Below, piece by piece: positions 1 to 8,421 of a stretch of DNA of 64,000 nucleotides. The stretch's first letter is position 1. Every line of letters begins with the position of its first letter. This DNA is from Marinomonas spartinae (GTDB taxonomy: Bacteria; Pseudomonadota; Gammaproteobacteria; Pseudomonadales; Marinomonadaceae). The position numbers and the translations under genes were made by a program. Location of the stretch: NCBI RefSeq assembly GCF_016461715.1, contig NZ_JAEMUI010000003.1, forward strand, positions 62,001 through 126,000. Reading direction: 5' to 3'. Below the pieces are notes generated by a model. That model was given only the letters and a program-made list of their open reading frames with translations. It searched no databases and was not told the DNA's origin.

Positions 1-1
1 T

Positions 2-745
2 CCTACCAAAACCCAAATGGTAGACAGTGCAGGAGGACGTAGCCAGCTGGCCCATTTAATTACGGCGGCAATTGTTACTCTTGTATTATTACTACTGACT
101 GCTCCCTTAACCTATTTACCCCAAGCGACTTTGTCTGCAGTGGTGTTTCTAATCGGCGTTGAGCTGATCGATATAAAAGGCATGCGCAGTATCTTATCTG
201 AACGCCCTTGGGAGTTTTGGGTTGCCTTGATTACCACATTGGTTGTTGTTTTGTGGGGAGTAGAGCAGGGGATTTTACTTGCCATTGCCCTTTCTTTGTT
301 GGTTCATACACGTCATGGTTATCAGCCACACAATAGTATAATTGTCCCTTCTGATGGCGGCCGTTGGCGTGCGGTGACGTTGGATAAAAATGTACAATTA
401 ATACCAGGATTGCTTGTCTATCGTTTTACCCACAGTATGTATTATGCTAATGCGTCATATATGCGTCACCAGATCATGTATTTGGTCAATCATGCTCAGC
501 CATCATTGCAGTGGTTTTGTATTGATGCCGGGGCGGTAGATGATATCGATTTTACGTCAGCAAAAACACTGTCATCCTTGTATGAAGCGTTGCAAACGCA
601 AACGATACGCTTGGTGTTTGCTGAAGTCGCAGACAATGTACGTATGGAGTTGGATCGTTCCGGTCTTACTCAGTTGATTGGTGCTGGGGCCTACTACGAG
701 ACGGTGGCCGATGTTGTTGATGCATTTCAAAAACACGTCAAGTAA
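2..745 (+). CDS. SulP-family anion transporter, C-terminal part (5' truncated by window)
   Basis: This is the 3' portion of a SulP (SLC26-like) inner-membrane anion permease. The reading frame is open to the window edge (codons from base 2), so the true start lies upstream. The visible part begins in the transmembrane region, with hydrophobic segments around residues 15-40, 45-60 and 68-100. It then passes into a cytoplasmic STAS domain over roughly the last 120 residues, where the IDAGAVDDIDFTSAKTL stretch matches the STAS core strand-helix. Family members move sulfate, bicarbonate or dicarboxylates by proton or sodium coupling; the substrate cannot be told from this fragment. An AT-rich hairpin follows the stop codon, consistent with the end of a transcript. 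Confidence 0.9.
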   Translation, partial: PTKTQMVDSAGGRSQLAHLITAAIVTLVLLLLTAPLTYLPQATLSAVVFLIGVELIDIKGMRSILSERPWEFWVALITTLVVVLWGVEQGILLAIALSLLVHTRHGYQPHNSIIVPSDGGRWRAVTLDKNVQLIPGLLVYRFTHSMYYANASYMRHQIMYLVNHAQPSLQWFCIDAGAVDDIDFTSAKTLSSLYEALQTQTIRLVFAEVADNVRMELDRSGLTQLIGAGAYYETVADVVDAFQKHVK

Positions 746-1082
746 CTCCTCTCTTCTCACCTTCTCATTTTGATACGAACGAGTGACGAGAGACTACTTT
801 GTAAAAAATAAGCTTTTCTTTGCTTATTTTGATCAGAAGGGCATTATTCTGAGAATAACAGCGAGTTTTGCCTAAAAAAGCCATCTTGTCACTTTCTATT
901 TTTCATTTTTTTTTCTTTTTTCTATCTGGCTTTGATTTCGATCTGTCCTCAAACTACGCCGACAAGTATTGATTTTAAAAAAAGAAGTATTAAAAAATAT
1001 AATTTTTGATATGAATTTATTTAATATCTTTTCCTCTTAAGTTAAGTTTTTCGCTTATTTTATCGTATTGAAGGATGATGTC
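746..1082. other. Intergenic region between SulP gene and lpxO-like gene
   Basis: About 340 AT-rich bases without a credible gene. Besides the hairpin at 805-830 it contains a short perfect palindrome at 844-858 (TTATTC-TGA-GAATAA) that could be an operator or a hairpin, and a long T-rich run around 900-920. The promoter of the following gene is presumably in 960-1060, but no clear -35/-10 pair stands out. Confidence 0.4.
805..830 (+). terminator. AT-rich hairpin downstream of the SulP gene
   Basis: A 9-bp perfect stem (805-813 with 822-830) with an 8-base loop lies 60 bp after the SulP stop, and the 3' arm itself ends in TTTT. It is plausibly a weak intrinsic terminator. Confidence 0.4.
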
Positions 1083-1982
1083 ATGGGATTGGCCGTTTTA
1101 CTGATTTTCATATTGTGTGGAATATATGTTCAAAATCGTGGGGTTGTACAGCATCAGAGATTGAAACGGAAAATTACCGATCATTCAAATCTGTTAGCGC
1201 CTATTAATTGCTTGTTTTACTTGTTTTCACGAGTAAAAAAAACGCCTTATATAAGCGTCAATGAGTTCCCAGAACTTAAGGTAGTCGATGAAAACTGGCA
1301 GATGATCCGTGATGAAGCGTTGAAACTCAATGAGGCGGCGCAAATTAAAGCCTCTGATGACTTGGATGATTTAGGCTTTAATTCCTTCTTTCGCACAGGG
1401 TGGAAGCGTTTTTATTTGAAGTGGTATGGTACTGATCTGAAGTCCGCGATGGAGCTTTGTCCTAAAACGGTTGAGCTTTTGTCGGGTATTCCAAGTGTGA
1501 AAGGGGGTATGTTTGCCATGTTGCCACCTGGGGCAAGATTGGGCGAGCATAGAGATCCGTATGCAGGGTCTTTTCGTTATCATCTTGGGTTGGTAACCCC
1601 CAATTCCGACGATTGTTACATTGTGGTGGATGGTGAAAAATACTCATGGCGCGATGGTGAATCCGTTATGTTTGACGAAACCTATATTCACCATGCTGAG
1701 AATAAAACTGAACACAATAGAATCGTGCTTTTTCTTGATGTCAAACGTCCGGTGACTTTCTTTTTAGTGGATTGGTTCAATCAGTTTTTGTCTTATACAT
1801 TACTGGCAGCTTCCGCGACTAAAAACGTCAAGGGGGATAAAGTAGGTATTTTAAATAAAGCGTTCCACTATTTATACAAAGCACGTAATTGGGTGAGAAA
1901 GTTAAAAGGCGTCAACAAACCCCTATACTATTTTGTTCAATACGGTTTGTATATTGGCTTAATCTATCTGTTGTTTTTTTAA
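1083..1982 (+). CDS. lpxO: LpxO-like lipid A / aspartyl-asparaginyl beta-hydroxylase family dioxygenase
   Basis: Fe(II)/2-oxoglutarate-dependent dioxygenase of the aspartyl/asparaginyl beta-hydroxylase family, most like LpxO, which 2-hydroxylates a secondary acyl chain of lipid A at the inner membrane. Residues 1-20 form a membrane anchor and a second hydrophobic helix lies at the C-terminus. The iron-binding HxD is in GEHRDPYAGS, and the distal histidine and the 2-oxoglutarate arginine are in HHAENKTEHNRIV. I chose the ATG at 1083 because AAGGA (1071-1075) lies 7 bases upstream; an in-frame TTG at 1068 would swallow that site. The gene stands alone, convergent with the DUF2254 gene. The lipid A substrate is inferred from family architecture only. 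Confidence 0.82.
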   Translation: MGLAVLLIFILCGIYVQNRGVVQHQRLKRKITDHSNLLAPINCLFYLFSRVKKTPYISVNEFPELKVVDENWQMIRDEALKLNEAAQIKASDDLDDLGFNSFFRTGWKRFYLKWYGTDLKSAMELCPKTVELLSGIPSVKGGMFAMLPPGARLGEHRDPYAGSFRYHLGLVTPNSDDCYIVVDGEKYSWRDGESVMFDETYIHHAENKTEHNRIVLFLDVKRPVTFFLVDWFNQFLSYTLLAASATKNVKGDKVGILNKAFHYLYKARNWVRKLKGVNKPLYYFVQYGLYIGLIYLLFF

Positions 1983-1994
1983 TGGCTTGTCAGT

Positions 1995-2021
1995 GGAGGC
2001 CTCATCATCACCTAGGCCTCC
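1995..2021. terminator. Convergent hairpin between lpxO-like and DUF2254 genes
   Basis: A perfect 8-bp stem (1995-2002 with 2014-2021, GGAGGCCT/AGGCCTCC) lies between two convergent genes and overlaps the stop codon of the minus-strand one. A T-rich tail follows on the plus strand, so it probably terminates transcription at least in that direction. Confidence 0.55.
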
Positions 2022-3403
2022 TGTTTCTCTTGCTGTTCTCTTTGGGTTGTTAATAGCCTATCTAGGTGTTGCAGCCGATGAGTGACTTCTTTTTTATCTA
2101 AATCGATTAGCGGTCGCTGTTTTAGGCTGTGCTCAATCATGTGCTTTTGGTGGTCGATAAAAAACCAATGGCTTGAATGGTTTGCTTGCTCTGCAATGTG
2201 AATCAACCCTTCTAATTGGCGTAAGCTGATGGCCAGACAAGTTTGTGAATATTGGCGTATCTGATCAAAGGCAATGCTGGCTAGGTTATGAAATGAAGTG
2301 ACTTTATAGTGAACGCGTTCAAGGTTGTCTTCGTCACAAGCATAGCCTTTTGGAAAGGTTTTGTGTGTCATATCACATAAGGTGGCGGTGAGTTTGTCTA
2401 CACAGGCGATGGCGGAATAAGGGTCATTAATACCTGGGGAAAGGGCTCTTAGGGCAATCTCGACAAGCTGGTGAATGGCGAATTCAGGGTCTTGGATCGG
2501 GGTACGTTTGGCACCAAAAGTAAAACAATTGTGTAGCGCTTGCTCGTCCTCTTTTGATAGATAGGGGACATAACATTTCATGGTTATCATGCGCTTGACC
2601 ACAAAGTCGCCTTGTTTAATAACAACCTCGAGATAACCATCAAGCTCCTTCATTATTTTGCACAGACAAGCATAATTAATAGTTTGAATATAGCCACACT
2701 TGTCACTTTTTAGCAGAATCGCGTCCGCTTGATTAATGATCTCTTTTTGCTCGCCTGTTTTGGTGCGCTGGGTTGTCGGTTGGTTTTGGCCATTCTCAGT
2801 GTTTTCATCTTCTCTTTGTTGATCAAATATTTTTTCAAGTGTGCGTTGTAACTCTAAATGAACATTATCGATAACATTGTCTGATTGCAGATTTTGTGAC
2901 ACATGGTGGATAAAATAAATCAGTAGCAGTATGCCGCATAGTGTCATAAGCATGGCACCTGCGATGGTAAGGCCGGGGAGAAAATTTCCATTAGCAAACT
3001 GGTCGGTCATGCGTACCAGAACAAGGCAGTATACAAAGAGTGAGATAAATGTACCCAGTACCAGTTGGGTGCTGGTATCGTCCATGAAGTTACGAATAAG
3101 CCTGGGGCCAAACTGTGACGAAGCGGTGGTCAGCGCCACTATGGTGATGGAAAATGTGATACTGACGACGGTCATGATGCTACCAGCTATGCTGGTCAGT
3201 AGGTCGCGGGTAATGCTGGCATCTGCATGGTATAAAAAATGTAGCCAGCTGATTGTGTGGCATTCTGAATATAGATCAATGCATAGCAGTATCACACAAC
3301 AGGACATTGTTAATAGTAAAATCAGGCAAGGTATAAACCAAAAGCTGGTTTTTACTGTGTCATAGGTTTTTAGTAATTGTGTATCTTTTATAAAGAATCT
3401 CAA
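2012..3403 (-). CDS. DUF2254 family membrane protein
   Basis: Predicted inner-membrane protein of the DUF2254 family, whose function is unknown. Four hydrophobic segments occupy residues ~20-45, ~70-95, ~112-135 and ~142-167. The conserved MTVVSITFSITIVALTTA and SSQFGPR blocks are present, followed by a large soluble C-terminal region of ~290 residues. The conserved ALRALSPGINDPYSAI stretch typical of the family lies in the second half. The only available start is a TTG at 3403: no in-frame ATG occurs before the first membrane helix and a stop lies shortly upstream. An AGGG lies about 9 bases before the TTG. It is 59 bp downstream of the unknown coiled-coil gene on the same strand and may share its transcript. 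Confidence 0.85.
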   Translation of the reverse strand: MRFFIKDTQLLKTYDTVKTSFWFIPCLILLLTMSCCVILLCIDLYSECHTISWLHFLYHADASITRDLLTSIAGSIMTVVSITFSITIVALTTASSQFGPRLIRNFMDDTSTQLVLGTFISLFVYCLVLVRMTDQFANGNFLPGLTIAGAMLMTLCGILLLIYFIHHVSQNLQSDNVIDNVHLELQRTLEKIFDQQREDENTENGQNQPTTQRTKTGEQKEIINQADAILLKSDKCGYIQTINYACLCKIMKELDGYLEVVIKQGDFVVKRMITMKCYVPYLSKEDEQALHNCFTFGAKRTPIQDPEFAIHQLVEIALRALSPGINDPYSAIACVDKLTATLCDMTHKTFPKGYACDEDNLERVHYKVTSFHNLASIAFDQIRQYSQTCLAISLRQLEGLIHIAEQANHSSHWFFIDHQKHMIEHSLKQRPLIDLDKKEVTHRLQHLDRLLTTQREQQEKQEA

Positions 3404-3462
3404 ATGACACGACCCTGTCTCAAGTTTGAATGTATTTTAGCGAATTTGTATGCCTTAACGCG

Positions 3463-4002
3463 CTACTGGCTTTTTTCGTTGGGCTCACCTGTTTTTAATA
3501 GTTTCAATAAATCCTCTCTCTCAAGGCTGCCTTTTAAAGCAAGATCCAACTGATACTGATACTGCTCGTTCCAATTTTTTAGTTCAGGGGTGTTGTCTTG
3601 GAGTTGCTTGGTTAAATCGCCCATAGAAGCTTTTAGCACTTTTAAGAAAGCTTGAATGTTATCTTCCTGATTGATCAGGATGTTTTTTAATGCCGTGGCA
3701 CTGCTGTGCCTTAGATACAGTTTGAGTATGTCATTCTCCGCTTTTATAGCTTGCAGTTTTTCATTTTGACTGTCGATGGTTTGCTGGAATGTCGCAAGCT
3801 CTTTGGTGACGTCTTTATTTTCCGTTGTGCTGCTTTGCTTTGCTTCTTTAGGGGCCAGAAAGAAAGTGATGCCTGCTGAAGCGCCAACGCTCATTAGAAA
3901 GCAGAGTATGAAGCCAAAAATGAGTTTTCCACTCTTTTTTTTAGTGGGTTCTTCTGGGGCTGTTTTGTCTTTTTCTTTCTGTTTATTACTAGATGTTGCC
4001 AT
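3463..4002 (-). CDS. Hypothetical membrane-anchored coiled-coil protein
   Basis: I do not recognise a family. The 179-residue product has a charged, lysine-rich cytoplasmic N-terminus (residues 1-26), one hydrophobic helix (~27-50) and then a long, mostly helical region rich in Glu, Lys, Gln and Leu. That region is likely a coiled coil facing the periplasm. The ATG at 4002 has a strong AGGAG ribosome site. It precedes the DUF2254 gene on the same strand, suggesting a two-gene unit. No catalytic motif is visible. Confidence 0.7.
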   Translation of the reverse strand: MATSSNKQKEKDKTAPEEPTKKKSGKLIFGFILCFLMSVGASAGITFFLAPKEAKQSSTTENKDVTKELATFQQTIDSQNEKLQAIKAENDILKLYLRHSSATALKNILINQEDNIQAFLKVLKASMGDLTKQLQDNTPELKNWNEQYQYQLDLALKGSLEREDLLKLLKTGEPNEKSQ

Positions 4003-4266
4003 CTCAACTCCTACGACTTCTGTTTAGGGGCAAAGTCATTTTGTCTGATGTTGATTTCTTATTATGCTGTTTTTATACCTCTATAACGGTATTTTGCACA
4101 ATTTCTTGAGTTATGGGCTTTATTCTTGCTCATTTCTATGAACTTTTGGTGATATAAATGCTGAAATGATGAGTATTCCCTGAGGGAAGGTTTTGTTTTT
4201 GTGGTGTGCAACGTAAAATACGCCCGTTTTGCTTATTAGAATGAGTCCAATTTTTGTAACTGGAAA

Positions 4267-4291
4267 ATAACCTAGTAAAATAGTCAGGTAA
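4267..4291 (+). promoter_or_regulatory. IscR type 1-like operator, distal copy
   Basis: These 25 bases match the E. coli type 1 IscR motif (ATASYYGACTRWWWYAGTCRRSTAT) at 21 of 25 positions by my hand alignment, including the full right half TAGTCAGG. It abuts a second copy at 4292-4316 upstream of iscR. Binding by the [2Fe-2S] form of IscR is inferred from the known motif. Confidence 0.75.
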
Positions 4292-4316
4292 ATACTTGAT
4301 CAAAACAGTAGGTTTT
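4292..4316 (+). promoter_or_regulatory. IscR type 1-like operator, proximal copy overlapping the -35
   Basis: A second match to the type 1 IscR motif, 20 of 25 positions, starts exactly one motif length after the first. A candidate -35 (TTGATC, 4296-4301) lies inside it, with a candidate -10 (TACTAT, 4320-4325) 18 bases further. The two sites repeat with a 25-bp period, as known for the E. coli iscR promoter, implying [2Fe-2S]-dependent autorepression. Confidence 0.7.
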
Positions 4317-4359
4317 GTGTACTATTTGGTGTGAATACACCGTCTTAATTGGATAGCTT

Positions 4360-4848
4360 ATGCGCCTGACAACAAAAGGTCGTTATGCTGTAACCGCCAT
4401 GCTCGATCTGGCGTTACATTCAGATCATGGTCCCGTGTCGTTATCAGATATTTCAAATCGGCAAGGCATTTCCCTGTCATACTTAGAGCAGCTTTTTGCC
4501 AAGCTTCGAAAGCAATCTTTGGTGTCCAGCGTTAGGGGACCTGGTGGCGGCTATCGCTTAAGCCGTTCCTTAGGGGAGATCTTTGTCGCACAAATTGTTG
4601 ATGCGGTAAATGAGTCCGTTGACGCAACAGGTTGCAAGGGCAAAAGCGATTGTCAGGGTGGAAATACCTGTTTAACGCATCATCTTTGGTGTGATTTAAG
4701 CGATCAAATACACGATTTCTTAAGCCAAATTAGCTTAGAACAATTGGTTTTGCGCAATGATGTTCGAGAAGTTGCTCGACGCCAGAATGCCGAGAGCATT
4801 AAAAATTGTTCTGAGAATGACAAAATTAGTGCCGCTCTTGTTGGCTAG
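4360..4848 (+). CDS. iscR: Fe-S cluster assembly transcriptional regulator IscR
   Basis: Rrf2-family winged-helix regulator that senses the state of Fe-S assembly by carrying a [2Fe-2S] cluster. The N-terminal [16 protein letters not shown] and the recognition region [14 protein letters not shown] are typical. The cluster ligands fall at exactly the E. coli positions: Cys92, Cys98, Cys104 and His107. At 162 residues its length is that of the family. It heads the suf gene cluster 66 bp upstream of sufB and is preceded by two IscR-type operators, so autoregulation and control of the downstream suf genes are expected. I am confident of identity; the operator function is inferred. Confidence 0.96.
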   Translation: MRLTTKGRYAVTAMLDLALHSDHGPVSLSDISNRQGISLSYLEQLFAKLRKQSLVSSVRGPGGGYRLSRSLGEIFVAQIVDAVNESVDATGCKGKSDCQGGNTCLTHHLWCDLSDQIHDFLSQISLEQLVLRNDVREVARRQNAESIKNCSENDKISAALVG

Positions 4849-4914
4849 GGTAGCGTAGACATTAGTGAATGATGTGGTAATCCATATCTATTCCGATAAA
4901 TAGTGAGTGTTAAT

Positions 4915-6351
4915 ATGACTGAGCAGATAGATAAGGCGCTGGCGCGAGAATACGAAGCTGGGTTCGTGTCTAATGTGGAATCAGAAACCTTTATGCCGGG
5001 TTTGGATGAAGATGTGATCCGCCGTATTTCAGCAATGAAAAATGAGCCTGAATGGATGCTCGAGTGGCGTCTAAGCGCATTTCGTGAGTGGTTAGAAATG
5101 GACGAGCCCGATTGGGCATTGGTGGATTATCCCAAGATCGATTTTCAATCCATCTCTTACTATTCCGCTCCAAAGAGCATGAAAGACAAGCCTAAATCTC
5201 TTGATGAAGTGGACCCTGAATTACTGCGAACTTATGAAAAACTCGGTATCCCTCTGATTGAGCAGCAGATGTTAGCGGGCGTTGCGGTGGATGCAGTGTT
5301 TGACTCTGTGTCTGTGGTCACCACGTTTCGTGAAAAGCTAGAAGAAGCGGGCGTGATTTTTTGTTCCATTTCTGAAGCGCTGCACAAGTACCCTGATCTT
5401 GTTAGAAAATACATTGGTAGTGTGGTGCCGAAAAAAGACAACTACTACGCAGCCTTGAACTGTGCTGTTTTTACCGATGGCTCGTTTGTCTATATACCTA
5501 AGGGCACGCGTTGCCCAATGGAGTTGTCTACTTACTTTCGTATCAATGAGCAGAATACGGGGCAATTTGAGCGAACTTTGATTGTTGCGGATGAGGGCAG
5601 TCATGTAAGTTACCTTGAAGGCTGTACTGCGCCACAGCGTGATGAAAATCAATTGCATGCCGCAGTGGTTGAATTAGTGGCTCTGGATAATGCAGAGATT
5701 AAATATTCAACGGTTCAGAACTGGTATCCTGGGGATGAGAACGGCAAAGGCGGTATTTATAACTTTGTCACCAAGCGCGGTATTTGTCATACCAACGCGA
5801 AAATTTCCTGGACTCAGGTCGAGACTGGATCATCGGTTACTTGGAAGTACCCAAGCTGTATTCTCAAAGGGGATAACAGTGTAGGGGAGTTTTACTCGGT
5901 CGCTTTAACGCGGGGACGCCAACAGGCTGACACCGGTACCAAGATGATTCACCTTGGTAAAAATACTAAATCCACCATCATTTCCAAAGGCATCTCAGCG
6001 GGTAGAAGTAATAACAGCTACCGTGGCCTTGTGCGAATGAACCCTGGGGCTCAAGGGGCGCGTAATTATACACAATGTGACTCTTTATTAATTGGCGATC
6101 AGTGTGGTGCGCACACTTTCCCTTATGTCGAAAGCCGAAATCCATCCGCTATTGTTGAGCATGAAGCTACCACCTCTAAAGTGAGTGATGAGCAGTTATT
6201 CTTGTGCCGTCAGCGTGGTCTGGATCCTGAAAAAGCTGTTTCTATGATTGTGAACGGTTTCTGTAAAGAAGTATTTAAAGAATTACCCATGGAATTTGCC
6301 GTTGAAGCGGGCAAGTTACTAGAAATAAGCCTCGAAGGCTCTGTAGGTTAA
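4915..6351 (+). CDS. sufB: Fe-S cluster assembly scaffold SufB
   Basis: SufB is the scaffold subunit of the SufBC2D complex on which Fe-S clusters are built in the cytosol. The beta-helical core and conserved blocks are intact, including [10 protein letters not shown] with Cys237 and [14 protein letters not shown] with Cys397. These correspond to the E. coli Cys254 and Cys405 used in sulfur transfer and cluster assembly. I place the start at the ATG (4915); an in-frame GTG at 4903 is possible but less likely. It is followed after 13 bp by sufC in a tight operon sufBCDS. Length (~478 residues) is normal. Confidence 0.96.
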   Translation: MTEQIDKALAREYEAGFVSNVESETFMPGLDEDVIRRISAMKNEPEWMLEWRLSAFREWLEMDEPDWALVDYPKIDFQSISYYSAPKSMKDKPKSLDEVDPELLRTYEKLGIPLIEQQMLAGVAVDAVFDSVSVVTTFREKLEEAGVIFCSISEALHKYPDLVRKYIGSVVPKKDNYYAALNCAVFTDGSFVYIPKGTRCPMELSTYFRINEQNTGQFERTLIVADEGSHVSYLEGCTAPQRDENQLHAAVVELVALDNAEIKYSTVQNWYPGDENGKGGIYNFVTKRGICHTNAKISWTQVETGSSVTWKYPSCILKGDNSVGEFYSVALTRGRQQADTGTKMIHLGKNTKSTIISKGISAGRSNNSYRGLVRMNPGAQGARNYTQCDSLLIGDQCGAHTFPYVESRNPSAIVEHEATTSKVSDEQLFLCRQRGLDPEKAVSMIVNGFCKEVFKELPMEFAVEAGKLLEISLEGSVG

Positions 6352-6364
6352 GGAATTATTAGTG

Positions 6365-7150
6365 ATGTCAAACACAAAAAGTTTGTTGACGATAAAAGAT
6401 TTGCACGCCAGCGTAGAAGAAAAGCAGATTATTAAAGGCTTGAGCTTAGATATTAAGCCCGGTGAAGTGCATGCCATTATGGGGCCGAACGGTGCGGGCA
6501 AAAGTACCTTAGGTTATGTATTGTCTGGTCGTGATGGTTACCATGTTGAAAGCGGTAGTGTGACCCTTAATGGTGATGATTTATTGGCAATGGAAACCGA
6601 AGAGCGCGCTCGTGCTGGCTTATTCTTGGCCTTCCAATACCCAGTGGAAATCCCGGGTGTCAGTAACTTGGAATTCTTGAAGGCGGCGGTTGATGCACAG
6701 CGACAAGCTCGTGGAGAAGACTCGATCACTTCTGCGGATTTTTTGAAAGAAGCCAAAGCCGCTTGCAAACAGGTGAACTTGCCTGTGTCATTCTTAAAAC
6801 GTGGCGTGAATGAAGGGTTTTCTGGCGGCGAGAAAAAGCGTAACGAACTTATGCAAATGTTACTGTTAAAGCCAAAGCTTTGCATCCTAGATGAAACTGA
6901 TTCGGGTTTGGATATCGATGCTCTTCAAGTGGTAGCAGAAGGGGTAAATAGCCAACGTTCTGATGATCGTAGTTTTATTGTGGTAACCCACTATCAGCGT
7001 CTTTTGGATTATATCAAACCTGACTTCGTACATGTTTTATCGGGTGGCAAAATTGTCAAGAGTGGCGATGCTTCTTTAGCGCTTGAATTAGAGGCGCAAG
7101 GTTATGCTTGGCTGCAGAATGAGCCAGCTGAAGATGAACTAGAGGGGTAA
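6365..7150 (+). CDS. sufC: Fe-S assembly ATPase SufC
   Basis: ABC-type ATPase that drives conformational change of SufBC2D. Walker A GPNGAGKST is at residues 40-48, the signature is FSGGEKKRNE and Walker B with the catalytic Glu is CILDETDSGLD; the His-switch lies in VVTHYQR. AAGGAA (6350-6355) sits 9 bases before the ATG at 6365; a GTG one codon earlier is the only alternative. The distance to sufD is 3 bp, indicating translational coupling. Confidence 0.96.
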   Translation: MSNTKSLLTIKDLHASVEEKQIIKGLSLDIKPGEVHAIMGPNGAGKSTLGYVLSGRDGYHVESGSVTLNGDDLLAMETEERARAGLFLAFQYPVEIPGVSNLEFLKAAVDAQRQARGEDSITSADFLKEAKAACKQVNLPVSFLKRGVNEGFSGGEKKRNELMQMLLLKPKLCILDETDSGLDIDALQVVAEGVNSQRSDDRSFIVVTHYQRLLDYIKPDFVHVLSGGKIVKSGDASLALELEAQGYAWLQNEPAEDELEG

Positions 7151-7153
7151 TGC

Positions 7154-8413
7154 ATGAGTGAATGGTTAGAAAGTGCCATTGCTCGAGCGCAAGGTATTAA
7201 TGACTGGCTTGCTCCAAAACGAGCTAATGCCCTAGATCTTCTTGCCAATAGCCAATGGCCAACACGTAAAACAGAGGCATGGCGCTATACACCACTTCGT
7301 CCAGTTGAGCGTACGCAAGCCAAAGTGTTGACTGATGAGGTCAACTTGAAGCCGATTGCCATTGCGGATTTGTCGGCCATTGAATTGGTCTTTGTGAACG
7401 GGAAATTTGATCCGTCCCAATTGGCCGATATGTTACCTGATGGCGTGTCTATTGCCTTAGGGCGTGATTTGGACTCAACAAAACAAACGGATGCCCTGAA
7501 TGCTTTTTCAACTATTAAGCCACAGCGACATCTTTTTGGTTTGGTTAACGATGCCTTAGCACAAGATGTGGTGATTGTGACGGTTGCAGAAGGCGTTGAT
7601 ATTGCCCAGCCTATCCGTATTAGCTCTTTACTAAGCCTAGGTGCAGAATCTCATACACGAGTTCAGGTGTCATTGGGCGCTGGTGCTCGATTAACGGTGA
7701 TTGAAGATGTACAGGCTCAAGGTGACAGCTTAAACACGGCATTTGTTGAATACAATGTCGCCGCAAAGGCCCACTTAGAACATTATCGCTTTGCTTTGCA
7801 GACAGGAACCAATGTTGCCATCGGTGGGAGTCACTTTAACCTGCATGACCATGCCAAAATGCACAGCTCGATTGTTGCTTTTGGTAGTGATTTATCGCGT
7901 TTAGACACGGATATTATACATGCGGGCGAGTATGCGGACGCTAAGCTCAATGCCATGTATTTACTCGACAATAAAGAGCTTTTTGATCTGCATGCTACTG
8001 TCGAACATGCCATGGCGAACGGTACGACACAAGAAAACGTCCGTGGCATTGTCGCAGATCGTGCTCGTGCGGTATTTAATGGTCGTATCCATATTCACCG
8101 AGATGCGCAGAAAACCTCGGCGGAGCTGAATAACCGTAACTTGTTGATGTCGGATAAAGCCGAAATTAATACCAAGCCTGAGTTGGAAATTTACGCAGAC
8201 GACGTGAAGTGTGCCCACGGTGCCACGGTTGCTGAGATTGACAAGCAAGCACTTTATTACTTGGAAACTCGTGGTATAAGTCGCTCAAAAGCGCAAGTGA
8301 TGCTCAACTTTGGTTTTATTAATGAGTTGATAGATTTAATGCCCAATGCGGCGTTAGCGGAATGGGTTCGCCCGATTATTCGTGAACGTTTTGCGCAAAT
8401 GGACGTGGAATAA
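7154..8413 (+). CDS. sufD: Fe-S cluster assembly protein SufD
   Basis: SufD is the SufB paralogue that completes the SufBC2D complex and helps iron acquisition. The 419-residue protein shows the family N-terminal helical region (KTEAWRYTPLRP), the central beta-helix and the conserved C-terminal block with DDVKCAHGATV and a final YLETRGISRSKAQ. GAGGGG precedes the ATG by 7 bases inside the sufC stop region. It sits between sufC and sufS. Confidence 0.95.
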   Translation: MSEWLESAIARAQGINDWLAPKRANALDLLANSQWPTRKTEAWRYTPLRPVERTQAKVLTDEVNLKPIAIADLSAIELVFVNGKFDPSQLADMLPDGVSIALGRDLDSTKQTDALNAFSTIKPQRHLFGLVNDALAQDVVIVTVAEGVDIAQPIRISSLLSLGAESHTRVQVSLGAGARLTVIEDVQAQGDSLNTAFVEYNVAAKAHLEHYRFALQTGTNVAIGGSHFNLHDHAKMHSSIVAFGSDLSRLDTDIIHAGEYADAKLNAMYLLDNKELFDLHATVEHAMANGTTQENVRGIVADRARAVFNGRIHIHRDAQKTSAELNNRNLLMSDKAEINTKPELEIYADDVKCAHGATVAEIDKQALYYLETRGISRSKAQVMLNFGFINELIDLMPNAALAEWVRPIIRERFAQMDVE

Positions 8414-8421
8414 GCGAGAAA

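Noticed and set aside
1068..1082. TTG start for the lpxO-like gene
   Set aside because: Using it would place the AAGGA ribosome site inside the coding region; the ATG at 1083 is correctly spaced.
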